Program-made: the position numbers and the translations under genes
Shown here: one piece after another, positions 1 to 10,041 of the stretch
Layout of the letters: each line of letters begins with the position of its first letter
How positions within the stretch are numbered: position 1 is the stretch's first letter
Notes under the pieces: generated by a model
Seen by the model: the letters and a program-made list of their open reading frames with translations, nothing else
What the model was told of the DNA's origin: nothing
Databases searched by the model: none
NCBI GenBank assembly: GCA_025924135.1
Contig: JAICEO010000003.1
Coordinates: 1 to 40,617, forward strand
Length of the DNA: 40,617 nucleotides
Direction of reading: 5' to 3'
Source: Nitrososphaeraceae archaeon
Lineage (GTDB): Archaea > Thermoproteota > Nitrososphaeria > Nitrososphaerales > Nitrososphaeraceae

Positions 1-217
1 TAAGTTCGGGACTTTGAGTTTTTATGGAGTTTACAGTTTTATCAGTATTAGAGTTACATCCCCAGTCACCTACTGCAGCGATGTTAAAGTTAGGAATAGA
101 TGTTGTCGTCTGTGCATATACTATATCAAAATTATTATTGGTATTTATCAAGACAAGGGCAAGAAATGGAAATATCGTGAAGATGGTACCATATCCACAA
201 GTAAAATTATAATTCAT
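1..217 (-). CDS. Secreted calcineurin-like metallophosphoesterase, N-terminal part (runs off left edge)
   Basis: Reverse-strand reading from ATG at 217: MNYNFTCGYGTIFTIFPFLALVLINTNNNFDIVYAQTTTSIPNFNIAAVGDWGCNSNTDKTVNSIKTQSPEL..., open to the window edge. Signal peptide ending ..VYAQ, then the beta-strand plus GDWG motif of metallophosphoesterases. The + strand ORFs 14-226 and 24-212 are its antisense. Confidence 0.72.
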   Translation of the reverse strand, partial: MNYNFTCGYGTIFTIFPFLALVLINTNNNFDIVYAQTTTSIPNFNIAAVGDWGCNSNTDKTVNSIKTQSPEL

Positions 218-430
218 TATATCTGATGAATTGATTTTCTATTATTTATAAAGAAAGTAATACAAGAACTAAAGAATAGATAATATCATTTATTACTTAT
301 AATTTTAAGTATAATTTTAGATATCAGAGATCTATAAAAAGTTGAAGATATTTAGAATGAAATAAATAAAATACAACATTATAGAAAATTAATCTTTTAT
401 TATATTGTTATGTCAATTTGTCTTTATGAT

Positions 431-451
431 TAGTGTTTAGTGTTTAGTGTT
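431..451. repeat. Tandem 7-bp repeat (TAGTGTT) x3
   Basis: tagtgtt tagtgtt tagtgtt read directly; overlaps the stop of the frameshifted gene. Confidence 0.8.
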
Positions 452-754
452 CTTCCAATGGACAATTGTTAGCTATAGGTTTTGGGTCTGTATTTTTTTC
501 ATTATCCATTCTATAATTAAGATTTGAATCATCAAATAAAACTATGGTATGCTCACCAAGCATACTGGGTTCTGCAAAAGTATCTTCATTAAACCTCCAG
601 TACTATTTGTTGCAAAATATCCTTTATGAAGAGGATTTAGTTGAGGATCAAACATTACCCAAGAAACATTTGAATTTGGGGAAAAACCATTTGCATCGAT
701 ATTAATATTAATTCCTTCCTCTGGACCGCATTGTAACGAGATTACAATATTCAA
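444..754 (-). pseudogene. Fragment of a secreted Ig-like/beta-sandwich domain protein, frameshifted
   Basis: Frame 1 (to 542) reads GFSPNSNVSWVMFDPQLNPLHKGYFATNSTGG. After about 591 the reading continues coherently in another frame, FNEDTFAEPSMLGEHTIVLFDDSNLNYRMDNEKNTDPKPIANNCPLEEH*, ending at 444. One missing T in GGTTT(T)AAT would restore it. The 5' end is also missing (upstream stop). Confidence 0.6.
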
Positions 755-950
755 ATACTTGTAGATATATTTTTTCTACATATTTTATATATCTCTAGGT
801 TACATATTATGAAAGATCGTCGACTCGGGGAGGAATAACTCCCTGTCTGTACAAAATAAAAGATGTTGTAAATGATTTGTTATTATCCTTCACCAGCCAC
901 CCCGTTTATTAAATTCAAAACTTTAATACTACAATATAGATTTTAATTAA

Positions 951-1388
951 ATGAACAATTTAATAACCATATTTTTGGCTATGAGCCTATCGTTATTTCT
1001 AGTAAGTAATACTCAGATAGCAATACATCAAGCTGATGCACAAAATGAAACATCATCACTTTACACACCAAATAGCACTGAAGATACAGAAAAAAAAACT
1101 TACATTCTGGTATTTGGTCAAAGAACAGTAGGAAACATTGATAACTCTACGAAAATTGTATCTTCGATTGTAGGTCATAACATAATCAAAATAGAAGAAG
1201 AATTTTTAGAAGAAATAAGTTTAGCCCCATCCCAACAATTAGATGATCAAGTTGAGAAAGTAATAAATGATGGTAAAAATGGAAAGCAATGTGGAGTTAA
1301 TCTCGTAACTCAAGAGGGACAAAAGATCGTAGTAGATTGTCTTTCCTCTGGTAATATCTTAATATGGTATATATACTCAACACAGTAA
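951..1388 (+). CDS. Predicted secreted protein of unknown function
   Basis: 145-aa ORF with N-terminal signal peptide (MNNLITIFLAMSLSLFLVSNTQIAIHQADAQ) and several N-x-S/T sequons. Confidence 0.7.
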   Translation: MNNLITIFLAMSLSLFLVSNTQIAIHQADAQNETSSLYTPNSTEDTEKKTYILVFGQRTVGNIDNSTKIVSSIVGHNIIKIEEEFLEEISLAPSQQLDDQVEKVINDGKNGKQCGVNLVTQEGQKIVVDCLSSGNILIWYIYSTQ

Positions 1389-1840
1389 TAAAATATTTTT
1401 TTTATACCATACTTTATTTTCATTTATAATCATAAAACCTTACAAGGAAATTAAAGTTGGAAGAGAATATTATGTCTAGAGAAGATTATAAACAAACCTC
1501 TAAATTGATTTTCCTATCCGGGAAATATGTAAAACAATAAATCATTTATGAATTACGTTCTTCTAATTTTTTTCTATATTCCTAAAAAACTAAGTTTAGA
1601 TCTTTAAACTATCTTCCTATCATTCCTCTAAGTAACTAAATTGAGGAGTGAATTTATTTGTACTTTTACCCATACTTCATATACTCTATATTTTAAATTG
1701 AATATTATGAACAGGTGAAGAAGGTGAAATAAAATATTCATTATCGGATAAAATCCCTCCTATATTACAAATTGCTTTTGTACCTTCTCAACCCCTCTTC
1801 TTTTCCTTGTAAGTGTGATGTAAAAAATTCTACCATTTCT

Positions 1841-1850
1841 TTTATATATT
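1841..1850 (+). promoter_or_regulatory. Putative archaeal TATA box for leaderless transcript of the Lrp/AsnC-domain gene
   Basis: tttatatatt centred about 24 nt upstream of the ATG at 1869, spacing typical for leaderless archaeal mRNAs. Confidence 0.4.
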
Positions 1851-1868
1851 TGATACCTATATAGTTAC

Positions 1869-2105
1869 ATGCTAAGAGCATACCTTTTGATTATATGTGA
1901 TCCACAATATAGATTCCAGATTGCTAATATTCTTGAAAAAATGGACAATGTCGTGAACGTTGATGTTATTAATGGACCATACGATCTCGTAGTAGAAATA
2001 ATATTTGACACAATGGATGATTTAAAAGAAAAACTACAAAATAATATTCAAAATATAGATAAATTAATGTCAACTTTGACTTTAATTTTGTCCGATGATC
2101 TGTAA
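1869..2105 (+). CDS. Stand-alone Lrp/AsnC ligand-binding (RAM) domain protein
   Basis: 78 aa, MLRAYLLIICDPQYRFQIANILEKMDNVVNVDVINGPYDLVVEIIFDTMDDLKEKL...; ferredoxin-like RAM fold pattern (VxxVxxVxGpYDlvv) without an HTH. Confidence 0.8.
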   Translation: MLRAYLLIICDPQYRFQIANILEKMDNVVNVDVINGPYDLVVEIIFDTMDDLKEKLQNNIQNIDKLMSTLTLILSDDL

Positions 2106-2259
2106 GTCAAAATAAGGTTATAACAAAACCGAAACTAAAACTAACAGATACTATTATTCTCTTATATTATTGTTCTTTATCCCTTCTAAATTGTTACCAT
2201 TGTAATTAAATTAATTCATTGAATTTCTTTAAGGATAATTCTATTTTCTGTTCATAACG

Positions 2260-2287
2260 TACTAATGTTTTAGTACTGATGTTTTAG
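2260..2287. repeat. 14-bp imperfect tandem repeat overlapping a 7-bp-stem inverted repeat
   Basis: tactaatgttttag/tactgatgttttag; also gtactaa-tgtt-ttagtac at 2259-2276. Confidence 0.6.
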
Positions 2288-2488
2288 GCTTTTTTATATT
2301 TTAATATTCTTATTAGTATTTTATAATTAATTATATAAATAAATTGATATCTCATAAGTATTATTATTTATCATCTAAAAAAAAGACCATCACAAAATTA
2401 TGCAAAGTACATTACTTCTGAATTTTATCACTTCATTGAATAGAAAAACTTTGTTAAATACTATTATTAACATTTATTATTATCAGGT

Positions 2489-4378
2489 ATGAATGATGAA
2501 TACAAGGATCTCAAAACAGCTGATATTGTAGCTGAAGCATTAATTGATTGGAAGGTGAATGTGGTTTTTGGTATACCAGGAGATGGAATTAATGGATTTA
2601 TTGAAGCCTTGAGAGTTAGACAAGATAAAATAAAGTTTGTTCTAGTAAGACATGAAGAATCAGCCGCTCTTATGGCCTGTGCATATGCTAAATATACAGG
2701 TAGAATAGGCGTTTGTGTCTCAACGTCTGGTCCAGGAGCAATTCATCTATTAAATGGGCTCTACGATGCCAAGTCTGATAATGTGCCAGTAATTGCTATT
2801 ACTGGTAGTACTTTTTCCGATTTAATGAACTCTAGTTTTCTTCAAGATGTAAAACTATTGCAACTTTTTGCAGATGTTGCTTCCTACAATACAATGATTC
2901 ATGTTCCTGAGCAAGCGGAGATGGCGGTGGATATTGCATGCAGAACTTGTCTTGCGCGTAAAGGTGTAGGACACATTAATATCCCAATGGATGTTCAGGA
3001 AAAAAAGCTTAGAGGTGAGTATTCCAAACATAAGGTTCCAGGACATACATCAGACATTTTTGATTCTTTTGCACTACCTGATAAAAAGTTAATAGAAAAA
3101 GCAGCTAAAATACTCAATATAGGTAACAAAATTGTAATATTGGTTGGTCAAGGCGCATTAAATGCCTCCACAGAAGTAGTGACAGTAGCACAAAAATTAA
3201 ATGCACCGATAATCAAAGCACTACTTGGAAAAGCAGTTGTTCCAGATGATCATCCATTAAGCCTAGGCGGATTGGGAATGCTTGGAACAGAACCAGCAAG
3301 TGAGGCCATGAGTGAAACTGATACGTTACTTCTTATTGGAACATCATTTCCTTATATGGAGTATCTTCCTAAACCAGGTCAGGCAACAGGAATTCAGATA
3401 GATATGAAACCAGAGAAAATTGGACTGAGATATCCTGTAGAGGTAGGATTAGTTGGTGACTCAAAAATAGTTTTGTCAGAATTAATTCCATTATTAAAAG
3501 ATAGAATACCTAAAAACAATGTAAATAGTGATGTAAAAAATCAATATTATAATAATAGTAAAATGGATATTTCCAATGCAAGTTTGCAATTCTTACATTC
3601 TATGCAGAAATCTATGGAGAAATGGAAAAAAATTTTGAAAGAGCAAATCAACAGAGAAGATATTCCGATTAAACCTCAAGTTATTGCACATGCAGTCTCC
3701 GAAGAATTGAAAGAGAATGCAATAGTATCGGTAGATAGTGGGAACAATACGGTTTGGGCAGCACGTTTTTTGAACATGAGAAAAGGAATGAAATTTTCAG
3801 TTTCAGGTAATTTGGCAACAATGGCATGTGGTTTGCCCTATGCAATAGCTGCAAAGATTGCCTTTCCTGATAGACAATCTGTAGCATTTGTAGGTGATGG
3901 GGGGTTTACAATGTTGATGGGAGAATTTGCTACAGCAGTTCAGTACAAATTACCAATTAAAATTATAATTTTAAAAAATAACCTTTTGGGTATGATAAGA
4001 TGGGAACAAATGGCATTTCTTGGAAATCCTGAATATGCTGTAGAATTTACACCTATAGATTATGCAAAATTTGCTGAAGCAAGTGGTGGTAAAGGCTATA
4101 CTATAAAAAAAATAGATGAGGTAAAATCTGTAATTGGTATGGCAATGAATGAAGAAAATGAATTCCCAACAATTATTGAAGCATATATAGATCCATTTGA
4201 ACTTCCTTTACCACCGAAAATAAATATGGAATTCCCAACTCATATTGCTGAATCATTTGCAAAAGGACAACCATATACAATGGAAATAGGTACATCACTA
4301 TCAATGGACCATATTCCTGAAAGATACAAGAGATTTCAGTCACATTTAAAACAAAAACAAAACAAGGAAAAAAATTAA
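2489..4378 (+). CDS. Thiamine diphosphate-dependent enzyme, pyruvate oxidase/acetolactate synthase-like (PoxB-type)
   Basis: 629 aa; N-terminal VVFGIPGDGINGFIEAL, RHEESAALMACAYAKYTGRIGVCVSTSGPGA; C-terminal ThDP motif VGDGGFTMLMGEFATAVQYKLPIKIIILKNNLLGM. Confidence 0.88.
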   Translation: MNDEYKDLKTADIVAEALIDWKVNVVFGIPGDGINGFIEALRVRQDKIKFVLVRHEESAALMACAYAKYTGRIGVCVSTSGPGAIHLLNGLYDAKSDNVPVIAITGSTFSDLMNSSFLQDVKLLQLFADVASYNTMIHVPEQAEMAVDIACRTCLARKGVGHINIPMDVQEKKLRGEYSKHKVPGHTSDIFDSFALPDKKLIEKAAKILNIGNKIVILVGQGALNASTEVVTVAQKLNAPIIKALLGKAVVPDDHPLSLGGLGMLGTEPASEAMSETDTLLLIGTSFPYMEYLPKPGQATGIQIDMKPEKIGLRYPVEVGLVGDSKIVLSELIPLLKDRIPKNNVNSDVKNQYYNNSKMDISNASLQFLHSMQKSMEKWKKILKEQINREDIPIKPQVIAHAVSEELKENAIVSVDSGNNTVWAARFLNMRKGMKFSVSGNLATMACGLPYAIAAKIAFPDRQSVAFVGDGGFTMLMGEFATAVQYKLPIKIIILKNNLLGMIRWEQMAFLGNPEYAVEFTPIDYAKFAEASGGKGYTIKKIDEVKSVIGMAMNEENEFPTIIEAYIDPFELPLPPKINMEFPTHIAESFAKGQPYTMEIGTSLSMDHIPERYKRFQSHLKQKQNKEKN

Positions 4379-4381
4379 AAG

Positions 4382-4398
4382 TAATCTTTTTAAGATTA
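4382..4398. terminator. Short hairpin immediately 3' of the ThDP enzyme
   Basis: TAATCTT-TTT-AAGATTA perfect 7-bp stem just after the stop codon. AT-rich, so chance is possible. Confidence 0.3.
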
Positions 4399-4678
4399 AG
4401 AAAGAATACTAAAATTTTTCTTCGAATTTTTTGTAGCTGTCATACTACAAATCCATTCTCAGAAAAATTATTTTAATTATAATAGGGATTTATCGAAAAG
4501 GAAGTTATAGGAAGTATAATAAGATAAAAAAAAGAGACATATCCTATTTATTTGTATTCATTTGTTAAATATGATATATAAATTGTTTTTAGTAACAATA
4601 TAATTTTATCAAATTCCATTACTCGGAATTTGAATCTCTATCCCTAACCCTTCGAAGAAATATATAGTTAATATAATT

Positions 4679-5204
4679 ATGCCAATAGATCCAGTATTTT
4701 CCAAATGCTAAAGTTATAGAAACATAAAAATGAAAATGTGAGATTTCACTTTGTGTAGGGGCCTTGGCGATCTAATGCTGAGTCCTTCTCAAACGATCAA
4801 GTTCAAGAGTAATACAAATAAGAGGAGAAGAATATGTCACCTTAGTTGTCCATGGTACTTTTGTTGTGCTAGATTGGGATTCTTGTATTGCAGATGGAGC
4901 CTGTATAGAAGCATGCTCTTTCCAAATATTTCATTGGTATAGAAGTGAACAGGATTTACTCGGAGTAGAAATGACGAATGCTACCACTGCTGATATATGT
5001 GAAAATCATGATGGAGAGGGAGGAAAAGATTATACTGATAAATCATACCCAATAAGAGAACATGATTGTATTTGGTGTATGACATGTGTAACCGTTTGTC
5101 CCACTCAAGCAATACAGGTAGACGAAGCAAATCTAGAAGTGCATGAAAAACAGCAGAAACAACAAGTTAAGCAGGTAGGTCTAGTTTTATCCTCAATAAA
5201 GTAG
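4679..5204 (+). pseudogene. Thaumarchaeal-type ferredoxin (two 4Fe-4S clusters) with N-terminal part disrupted by several indels
   Basis: C-terminal frame intact from about 4824: GEEYVTLVVHGTFVVLDWDSCIADGACIEACSFQIFHW...DCIWCMTCVTVCPTQAIQV. Upstream coherent peptides lie in other frames: MPIDPVFSKC (4679-4711), RSNAESFSNDQVQE (4768-4809), NTNK (4811-4822). ORF track starts at GTG 4866. Confidence 0.65.
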
Positions 5205-5439
5205 TGGTTGTCATTTAGAAATTTAATTTTATAAAATTGCGCTCCTCCGTTTACCTAAATATTATGACTGTAGGAAAATTATTCTCTAACCTATCTACAA
5301 AAAAATGAATTTGCCATCCATAATCCTCCGTTATTCCCTAATCTATAATCAGAAATATTCACTTCAAATAAAAAAATATCTTGAAAAAATTCATAAACAA
5401 CAATCAATCTTCTAATAATAAAAGGAGAAGTATTTAGAA

Positions 5440-5748
5440 ATGGGAGATTCGAAAAAAGAGATTAGAATTAAAGCCTTTCAGACCCACATATTTGATGACT
5501 TGATAGACAAAGTAAATGTATGGTTAAGTTACAAGCAAGACAAAACGAGTAATTCATTTGAATTTATTAATCTGAAATATTACTATAGAGAATCTCCACC
5601 TTCCGATAGTGACTTTCAACATTCTGCAATAGTAATTTATAAAGATTCGCAAGAGAATCTGTCTAAAGAAAAAACAAATGAGAAAAATGATACAACAAAT
5701 GATGAAGAATTTATTGCAGAAAAAAAGAAATTAGAATATCGAAAATAA
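5440..5748 (+). CDS. Conserved-looking small hypothetical protein
   Basis: 102-aa ORF MGDSKKEIRIKAFQTHIFDDLIDKVNVWLSYKQD... with upstream AAAGGAGAAG (possible SD); charged C-terminal tail. Confidence 0.65.
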   Translation: MGDSKKEIRIKAFQTHIFDDLIDKVNVWLSYKQDKTSNSFEFINLKYYYRESPPSDSDFQHSAIVIYKDSQENLSKEKTNEKNDTTNDEEFIAEKKKLEYRK

Positions 5749-6032
5749 ACGATAGACAATAAACGAATCCGAATAAGTTCCTTAAATAGCTATTTAATAA
5801 ATTTAGAAATATCCCACAAAGATATACTTATCTTGTAATATGGAGAAAATTTTACCCAAATGAATTGATTTAATATTGCCATTATTATATATAATAATTC
5901 ACTCATCTGACAAAAAATCTTTTATATATCTCTTTTGTATGGATCAAATTTGTATTAATAAACAATAAATTTTTAGTTAAATGTAAATGGTCATATAATA
6001 TGATAGTTTTCTAAAATAAAGTTGATGAAAAA

Positions 6033-7913
6033 TTAGCCATATTTATATTCTACACCCTTTTCACCTCGAGGATGCCTCCATTCCGTTTCTTTGGAACAAG
6101 TACCACATTCAATACATCCTTCATGTTGTAATATAACCTCATTTCCCTCTAAGCTATAACATTTTGTTGGACAAAGTGTTACCATTTTTTTAAGAAAATT
6201 TTGTCCAGAATTTATGATTTTTATATGAGATATTGTGTCTTCATGATAAGATAATTTTGCAACTCTATCTTGAACCGTTGGTATTTGTGGCCTATAAGTA
6301 GACGTCTTTACTGTTCCTAACTTGTCAGCCATTTTAATTGGAATTTTAAAGTAAACGTCTTCGGATTCAATAAATGAAAGTAAACGTGTATAACCATATT
6401 TATTAATCAATGTAATAAAAAAATTCCTTAAACTGTTATTAGATATAAGATTTAAAAGTAATTTATGTTTTATTCCCAAGGCATCAGGTGATATTTTTTT
6501 TCTTGTACTATTTAAAATTACATTAAGATATTGTTTATCAATTTCTTTCATATCAACACTATATGGACTTTGTTCTATTGACTGAGTATAAAACTCACCT
6601 AAATAATTAGATCCAAAATTATTTTTATCGAGCGATCTAGCGATAGCAATTGAAGCTCTGGCTGCATCATCTATTCCTACATTTAATCCTTCTATTCGCG
6701 GTCCAAAGAATATGCCCCGACCAGCTGCATCACCAATAAATAATATATTTTTATGATAAGGTTTTTTCATCCTTCCTCGTTTGCCATCTGGGACTAATTT
6801 TGTCGTGTATTCAAGTTCTATATAATTGGTCATAAATTTAGTATGATATTCATTTGTAAGCTTTTGAGTCAAATTATCAAGCTTTGATTTTATTTCTTCC
6901 TCAGAGTTGTATTTTCTATCTTCTATTGATTTCGTCTTTAATTTATTAGAATAATAAAGTTGTCTTAATTCATTCCAGTTAATTAGTAACTTTGTAACTG
7001 CAAAGGACTTTCTTACTTGTTCCTCTTTTGGAAGAGTTTTATCTATTTCTTTTAAAGGGACGTCGTCTTTTATTAATTCACTGATCAGAGGATTTCTAAG
7101 CATTGCATTCACAATTTCTGCAGGTTCTATTGGATTTTCTAGTAGTGAATCATAATGATAAACCCCTCCGATAGAAAGTGAGTCTCTGTTAGTATAAACA
7201 AATCCACCTCCAATAAGATTCAAAGATACATCTCCTGCGAAAAGGTAAGCGGCTCCTTCATCAGAATTCGTTAGATTAAAACGTTCTTCAATTATTTTTT
7301 CTGGTAATTTTACTAAAACCTTTACACCTTGATATAATTCACTAGGAGAAAATTTTTCCCTTGCGTTTGCAATTTCTGCTATTTCAGAGTTTACACCATC
7401 AGCAGCAACCATTACTTTTGTTTCAAATTCTGCTAGTTCATCAGTTTCCACTATTATTTTTGAACTTTGTTCATCCCATCTTAGAGATTTTACATGTACA
7501 CCTGTAATAATACCTCCGCCTAGTTTTTCTGCTACACTTTGAGCTTCTTTTGCAAACCAAGAATTTAATTTGTTTAAAAGTACAGAAAAACCAAAATTTG
7601 TTTGATAATTATGAGCTTCAGTAAGGTCTATAGAAAACACTTTATCTTTTGAGGTAGCATTCAAAATATATTTAGTAATCAGCCTTTCATAAGGGGATTC
7701 GGTCAGGAAACTTTCTCCATAAATGTCCTCAACATTGTAGATTTTCTCCTTATTTGATTTTTTAGAATACAAAATTCCTCCTGACACATTTTTAGAGCCG
7801 ATTTCCTTGCCTGCTTCTAACAAAATAGCTTGTTTACCCAAGCTAGACAGGTGTTTGAGTGCGGCTAGTCCTGCAGACCCGCCTCCCACTATAGTTATAT
7901 CATAATTTTCCAT
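6033..7913 (-). CDS. ETF:quinone oxidoreductase-like flavoprotein fused to FixX-like ferredoxin domain (FixC-FixX fusion)
   Basis: 626 aa; N-terminal FAD Rossmann motif ITIVGGGSAGLAALKHL; ..LFIGDAAGRGIFFGPRIEGLNVGIDDA; C-terminal LCPTKCYSLEGNEVILQHEGCIECGTCSKETEWRHPRGEKGVEYKYG. Start overlaps the ETF alpha stop by 14 nt. Confidence 0.87.
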   Translation of the reverse strand: MENYDITIVGGGSAGLAALKHLSSLGKQAILLEAGKEIGSKNVSGGILYSKKSNKEKIYNVEDIYGESFLTESPYERLITKYILNATSKDKVFSIDLTEAHNYQTNFGFSVLLNKLNSWFAKEAQSVAEKLGGGIITGVHVKSLRWDEQSSKIIVETDELAEFETKVMVAADGVNSEIAEIANAREKFSPSELYQGVKVLVKLPEKIIEERFNLTNSDEGAAYLFAGDVSLNLIGGGFVYTNRDSLSIGGVYHYDSLLENPIEPAEIVNAMLRNPLISELIKDDVPLKEIDKTLPKEEQVRKSFAVTKLLINWNELRQLYYSNKLKTKSIEDRKYNSEEEIKSKLDNLTQKLTNEYHTKFMTNYIELEYTTKLVPDGKRGRMKKPYHKNILFIGDAAGRGIFFGPRIEGLNVGIDDAARASIAIARSLDKNNFGSNYLGEFYTQSIEQSPYSVDMKEIDKQYLNVILNSTRKKISPDALGIKHKLLLNLISNNSLRNFFITLINKYGYTRLLSFIESEDVYFKIPIKMADKLGTVKTSTYRPQIPTVQDRVAKLSYHEDTISHIKIINSGQNFLKKMVTLCPTKCYSLEGNEVILQHEGCIECGTCSKETEWRHPRGEKGVEYKYG

Positions 7914-9156
7914 ATGTATTCACTTGGATTTCTTTTTCTTTTATGCGCCCAGATAGTTTTCCTAGTTCTTCTATAATAACGGGGATTACATCTTCCATCC
8001 GTCCTTTAATAAAAACATCACATACATCTTTTATGGGGGAATTTTCATCTGGATTTATAGCAACGACAAAGTCAGATTCTTTCATCCCATCCAGATGCTG
8101 TATTGCTCCACTAATTCCAACAGCGATATAAATTACAGGAGTAACTTTTCTACCACTAGTCCCAATGACTCTATTAGGGGTTATGTAAATAGACTCATAT
8201 TTTTCACTTAAATGAAATATTTTTTTTGATACAGGTAATGATATACCTATTTCAGCGTTGAGAAGTTTAGCTAATTTTTCTATAAGTTTTATATTATCCT
8301 CTGGATTTGCTTTGATACCTCTACCAAAGCTCACGATAATTTTATAATTCTCAAACTGGACAGGATTTTTGACAAGTTCTTGTTTCAATACTTTTATTTT
8401 GAGATCCTGTTCATTAAACTGAGGACGATATTGAGATATTATTCCTGTCCTTTTTGTATCTTTTATAATAGGTTGAAAAGCTCCTGGAATGATACTGCAT
8501 GCTTGTGGATGAAATTCTTTTTCAATTTCGGGGTTCTTGTTATCAAGACACAAGATTGTAGTCCAAAGAAATCCCGAAAAATCAGGTCTGTACATCTCTA
8601 AGGTTTTTTTATATGTAATAGTTTCTCCTTTTGTTTTATGTTGATGTTTAATATCTAAATCGCTTATTACCAGCTTATTTATATCCGAAGCAAGACCAGA
8701 ATCTAATTCTGCCAATACTGTGGAAGATAGATGTCTACCTATACTATCTGCTAAAAAAAACATATATCGAGGTTTTTTAAATGCTGATACATATTCTGGT
8801 GAAATTTCCCTAATAGAATTGGGATCCGTTGCTATCTGAGATATTATTTTGGTATAAATTTTATTAATAGGATATTTTAAATTTGGATCATCTACATATA
8901 TTACAGCATCTGCACCATAAGATATAAGATCTTGTGATAAATCCTTTATGCCATCTCCCAAATGAATAGCAATAACTTTTTCATTTAAATTATATTTTTG
9001 GTTAAAATCGTCCATCAATCTTCTTGCTTCTCCTAACATTTCGAGGCTAGATGGAATCAATTCGTTGTTTAGAGATTCAATTATGACAAATAGGTGTCTA
9101 TATCTTCCTTCGTTATTTGTTGTATGATTATTTTGGACTTGGTTTATTGTAATCAT
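7900..9156 (-). CDS. etfA: Electron transfer flavoprotein alpha subunit (FixB/EtfA)
   Basis: 418 aa; C-terminal FAD-binding motif GRKVTPVIYIAVGISGAIQHLDGMKESDFVVAINPDENSPIKDVCDVFIKGRMEDVIP. Confidence 0.9.
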   Translation of the reverse strand: MITINQVQNNHTTNNEGRYRHLFVIIESLNNELIPSSLEMLGEARRLMDDFNQKYNLNEKVIAIHLGDGIKDLSQDLISYGADAVIYVDDPNLKYPINKIYTKIISQIATDPNSIREISPEYVSAFKKPRYMFFLADSIGRHLSSTVLAELDSGLASDINKLVISDLDIKHQHKTKGETITYKKTLEMYRPDFSGFLWTTILCLDNKNPEIEKEFHPQACSIIPGAFQPIIKDTKRTGIISQYRPQFNEQDLKIKVLKQELVKNPVQFENYKIIVSFGRGIKANPEDNIKLIEKLAKLLNAEIGISLPVSKKIFHLSEKYESIYITPNRVIGTSGRKVTPVIYIAVGISGAIQHLDGMKESDFVVAINPDENSPIKDVCDVFIKGRMEDVIPVIIEELGKLSGRIKEKEIQVNTYGKL

Positions 9157-9171
9157 TTCATTTTAGTCCTT

Positions 9172-10041
9172 TTATTTTTGTATTAATTGAAGTATTTTTG
9201 TTACGCTGTTTATTATACCTTCACGATCGTGGCCTTCTATTAATTCAGCTGTCCTAGTTGTTCTAGCTTTTGGAATCTTTTCAACCTTATGAACTATTGT
9301 TGGAGATCCTGGTAGACCCACAAGTCGAGGATCTAATTCGAGTTTCTTGTGATCTAGAACATTGAGATAGGTTTTATAACTCTCCGCTCTTTCTTTTGCT
9401 TCCTTAAGATATTTGGAGGAAGTTAATCGAAGTGAAATAGTATCAAAAGTTGCTTTGTATGAAGGATCTATTGCAATAAATACAGGGAGCGGTGCTTGAA
9501 TTTCCTCTACTATATCATAAAAACCTGGCAATGCAACAAGTCTTTTAGCAATAATATATCTTTTATTTTGATCCACAGAAAAATCAATTACATTACCTAA
9601 AAAAGTAAATCCCAATTTCCATGCAGTCTGTGGACCTGTTTGACCTGTTTCTCCGTCAGAAGCACGATGTCCAGAAAATACGATATCCATTTCCTTCCCA
9701 CTGTTCATTTTCTTAATACCTTGTTTTAGAACCTCTGCAGTTGCTAAAGTGTCAGCACTAGCAAAGAGCCGGTCACTATATAGATGTAGTTCATCGGCAT
9801 CACAAAGTAATTGGGATTCCTGCAATGCGATTTCTGCCATTGGAGGACCCATTGAACAAACAGAAATGTATCCGCCATATTTTACTTTTGTATAAAATGC
9901 AGCCAGCGATGCTATGGCACTATGAGCACCTAATTTACTTTTTGTTTCTGCTCTATTTAAGGTCCCATCAGGATTATAGCTAACACTACCTTCTGAAAAA
10001 TCAGGCTCTAGCTTTACTAATACAGCGATATTAAGAGTCAA
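9172..10041 (-). CDS. etfB: Electron transfer flavoprotein beta subunit (FixA/EtfB)
   Basis: 289 aa; NIAVLVKLEPDFSE..., ASDGETGQTGPQTAWKLGF.., typical EtfB; 15-nt gap to etfA on the same strand. Confidence 0.9.
   Translation of the reverse strand: MTLNIAVLVKLEPDFSEGSVSYNPDGTLNRAETKSKLGAHSAIASLAAFYTKVKYGGYISVCSMGPPMAEIALQESQLLCDADELHLYSDRLFASADTLATAEVLKQGIKKMNSGKEMDIVFSGHRASDGETGQTGPQTAWKLGFTFLGNVIDFSVDQNKRYIIAKRLVALPGFYDIVEEIQAPLPVFIAIDPSYKATFDTISLRLTSSKYLKEAKERAESYKTYLNVLDHKKLELDPRLVGLPGSPTIVHKVEKIPKARTTRTAELIEGHDREGIINSVTKILQLIQK

Noticed and set aside
14-226. + strand ORFs at the left edge (70 aa and 62 aa)
   Set aside because: The minus strand encodes a convincing metallophosphoesterase N-terminus with signal peptide and GDWG motif; the + ORFs are antisense artefacts.
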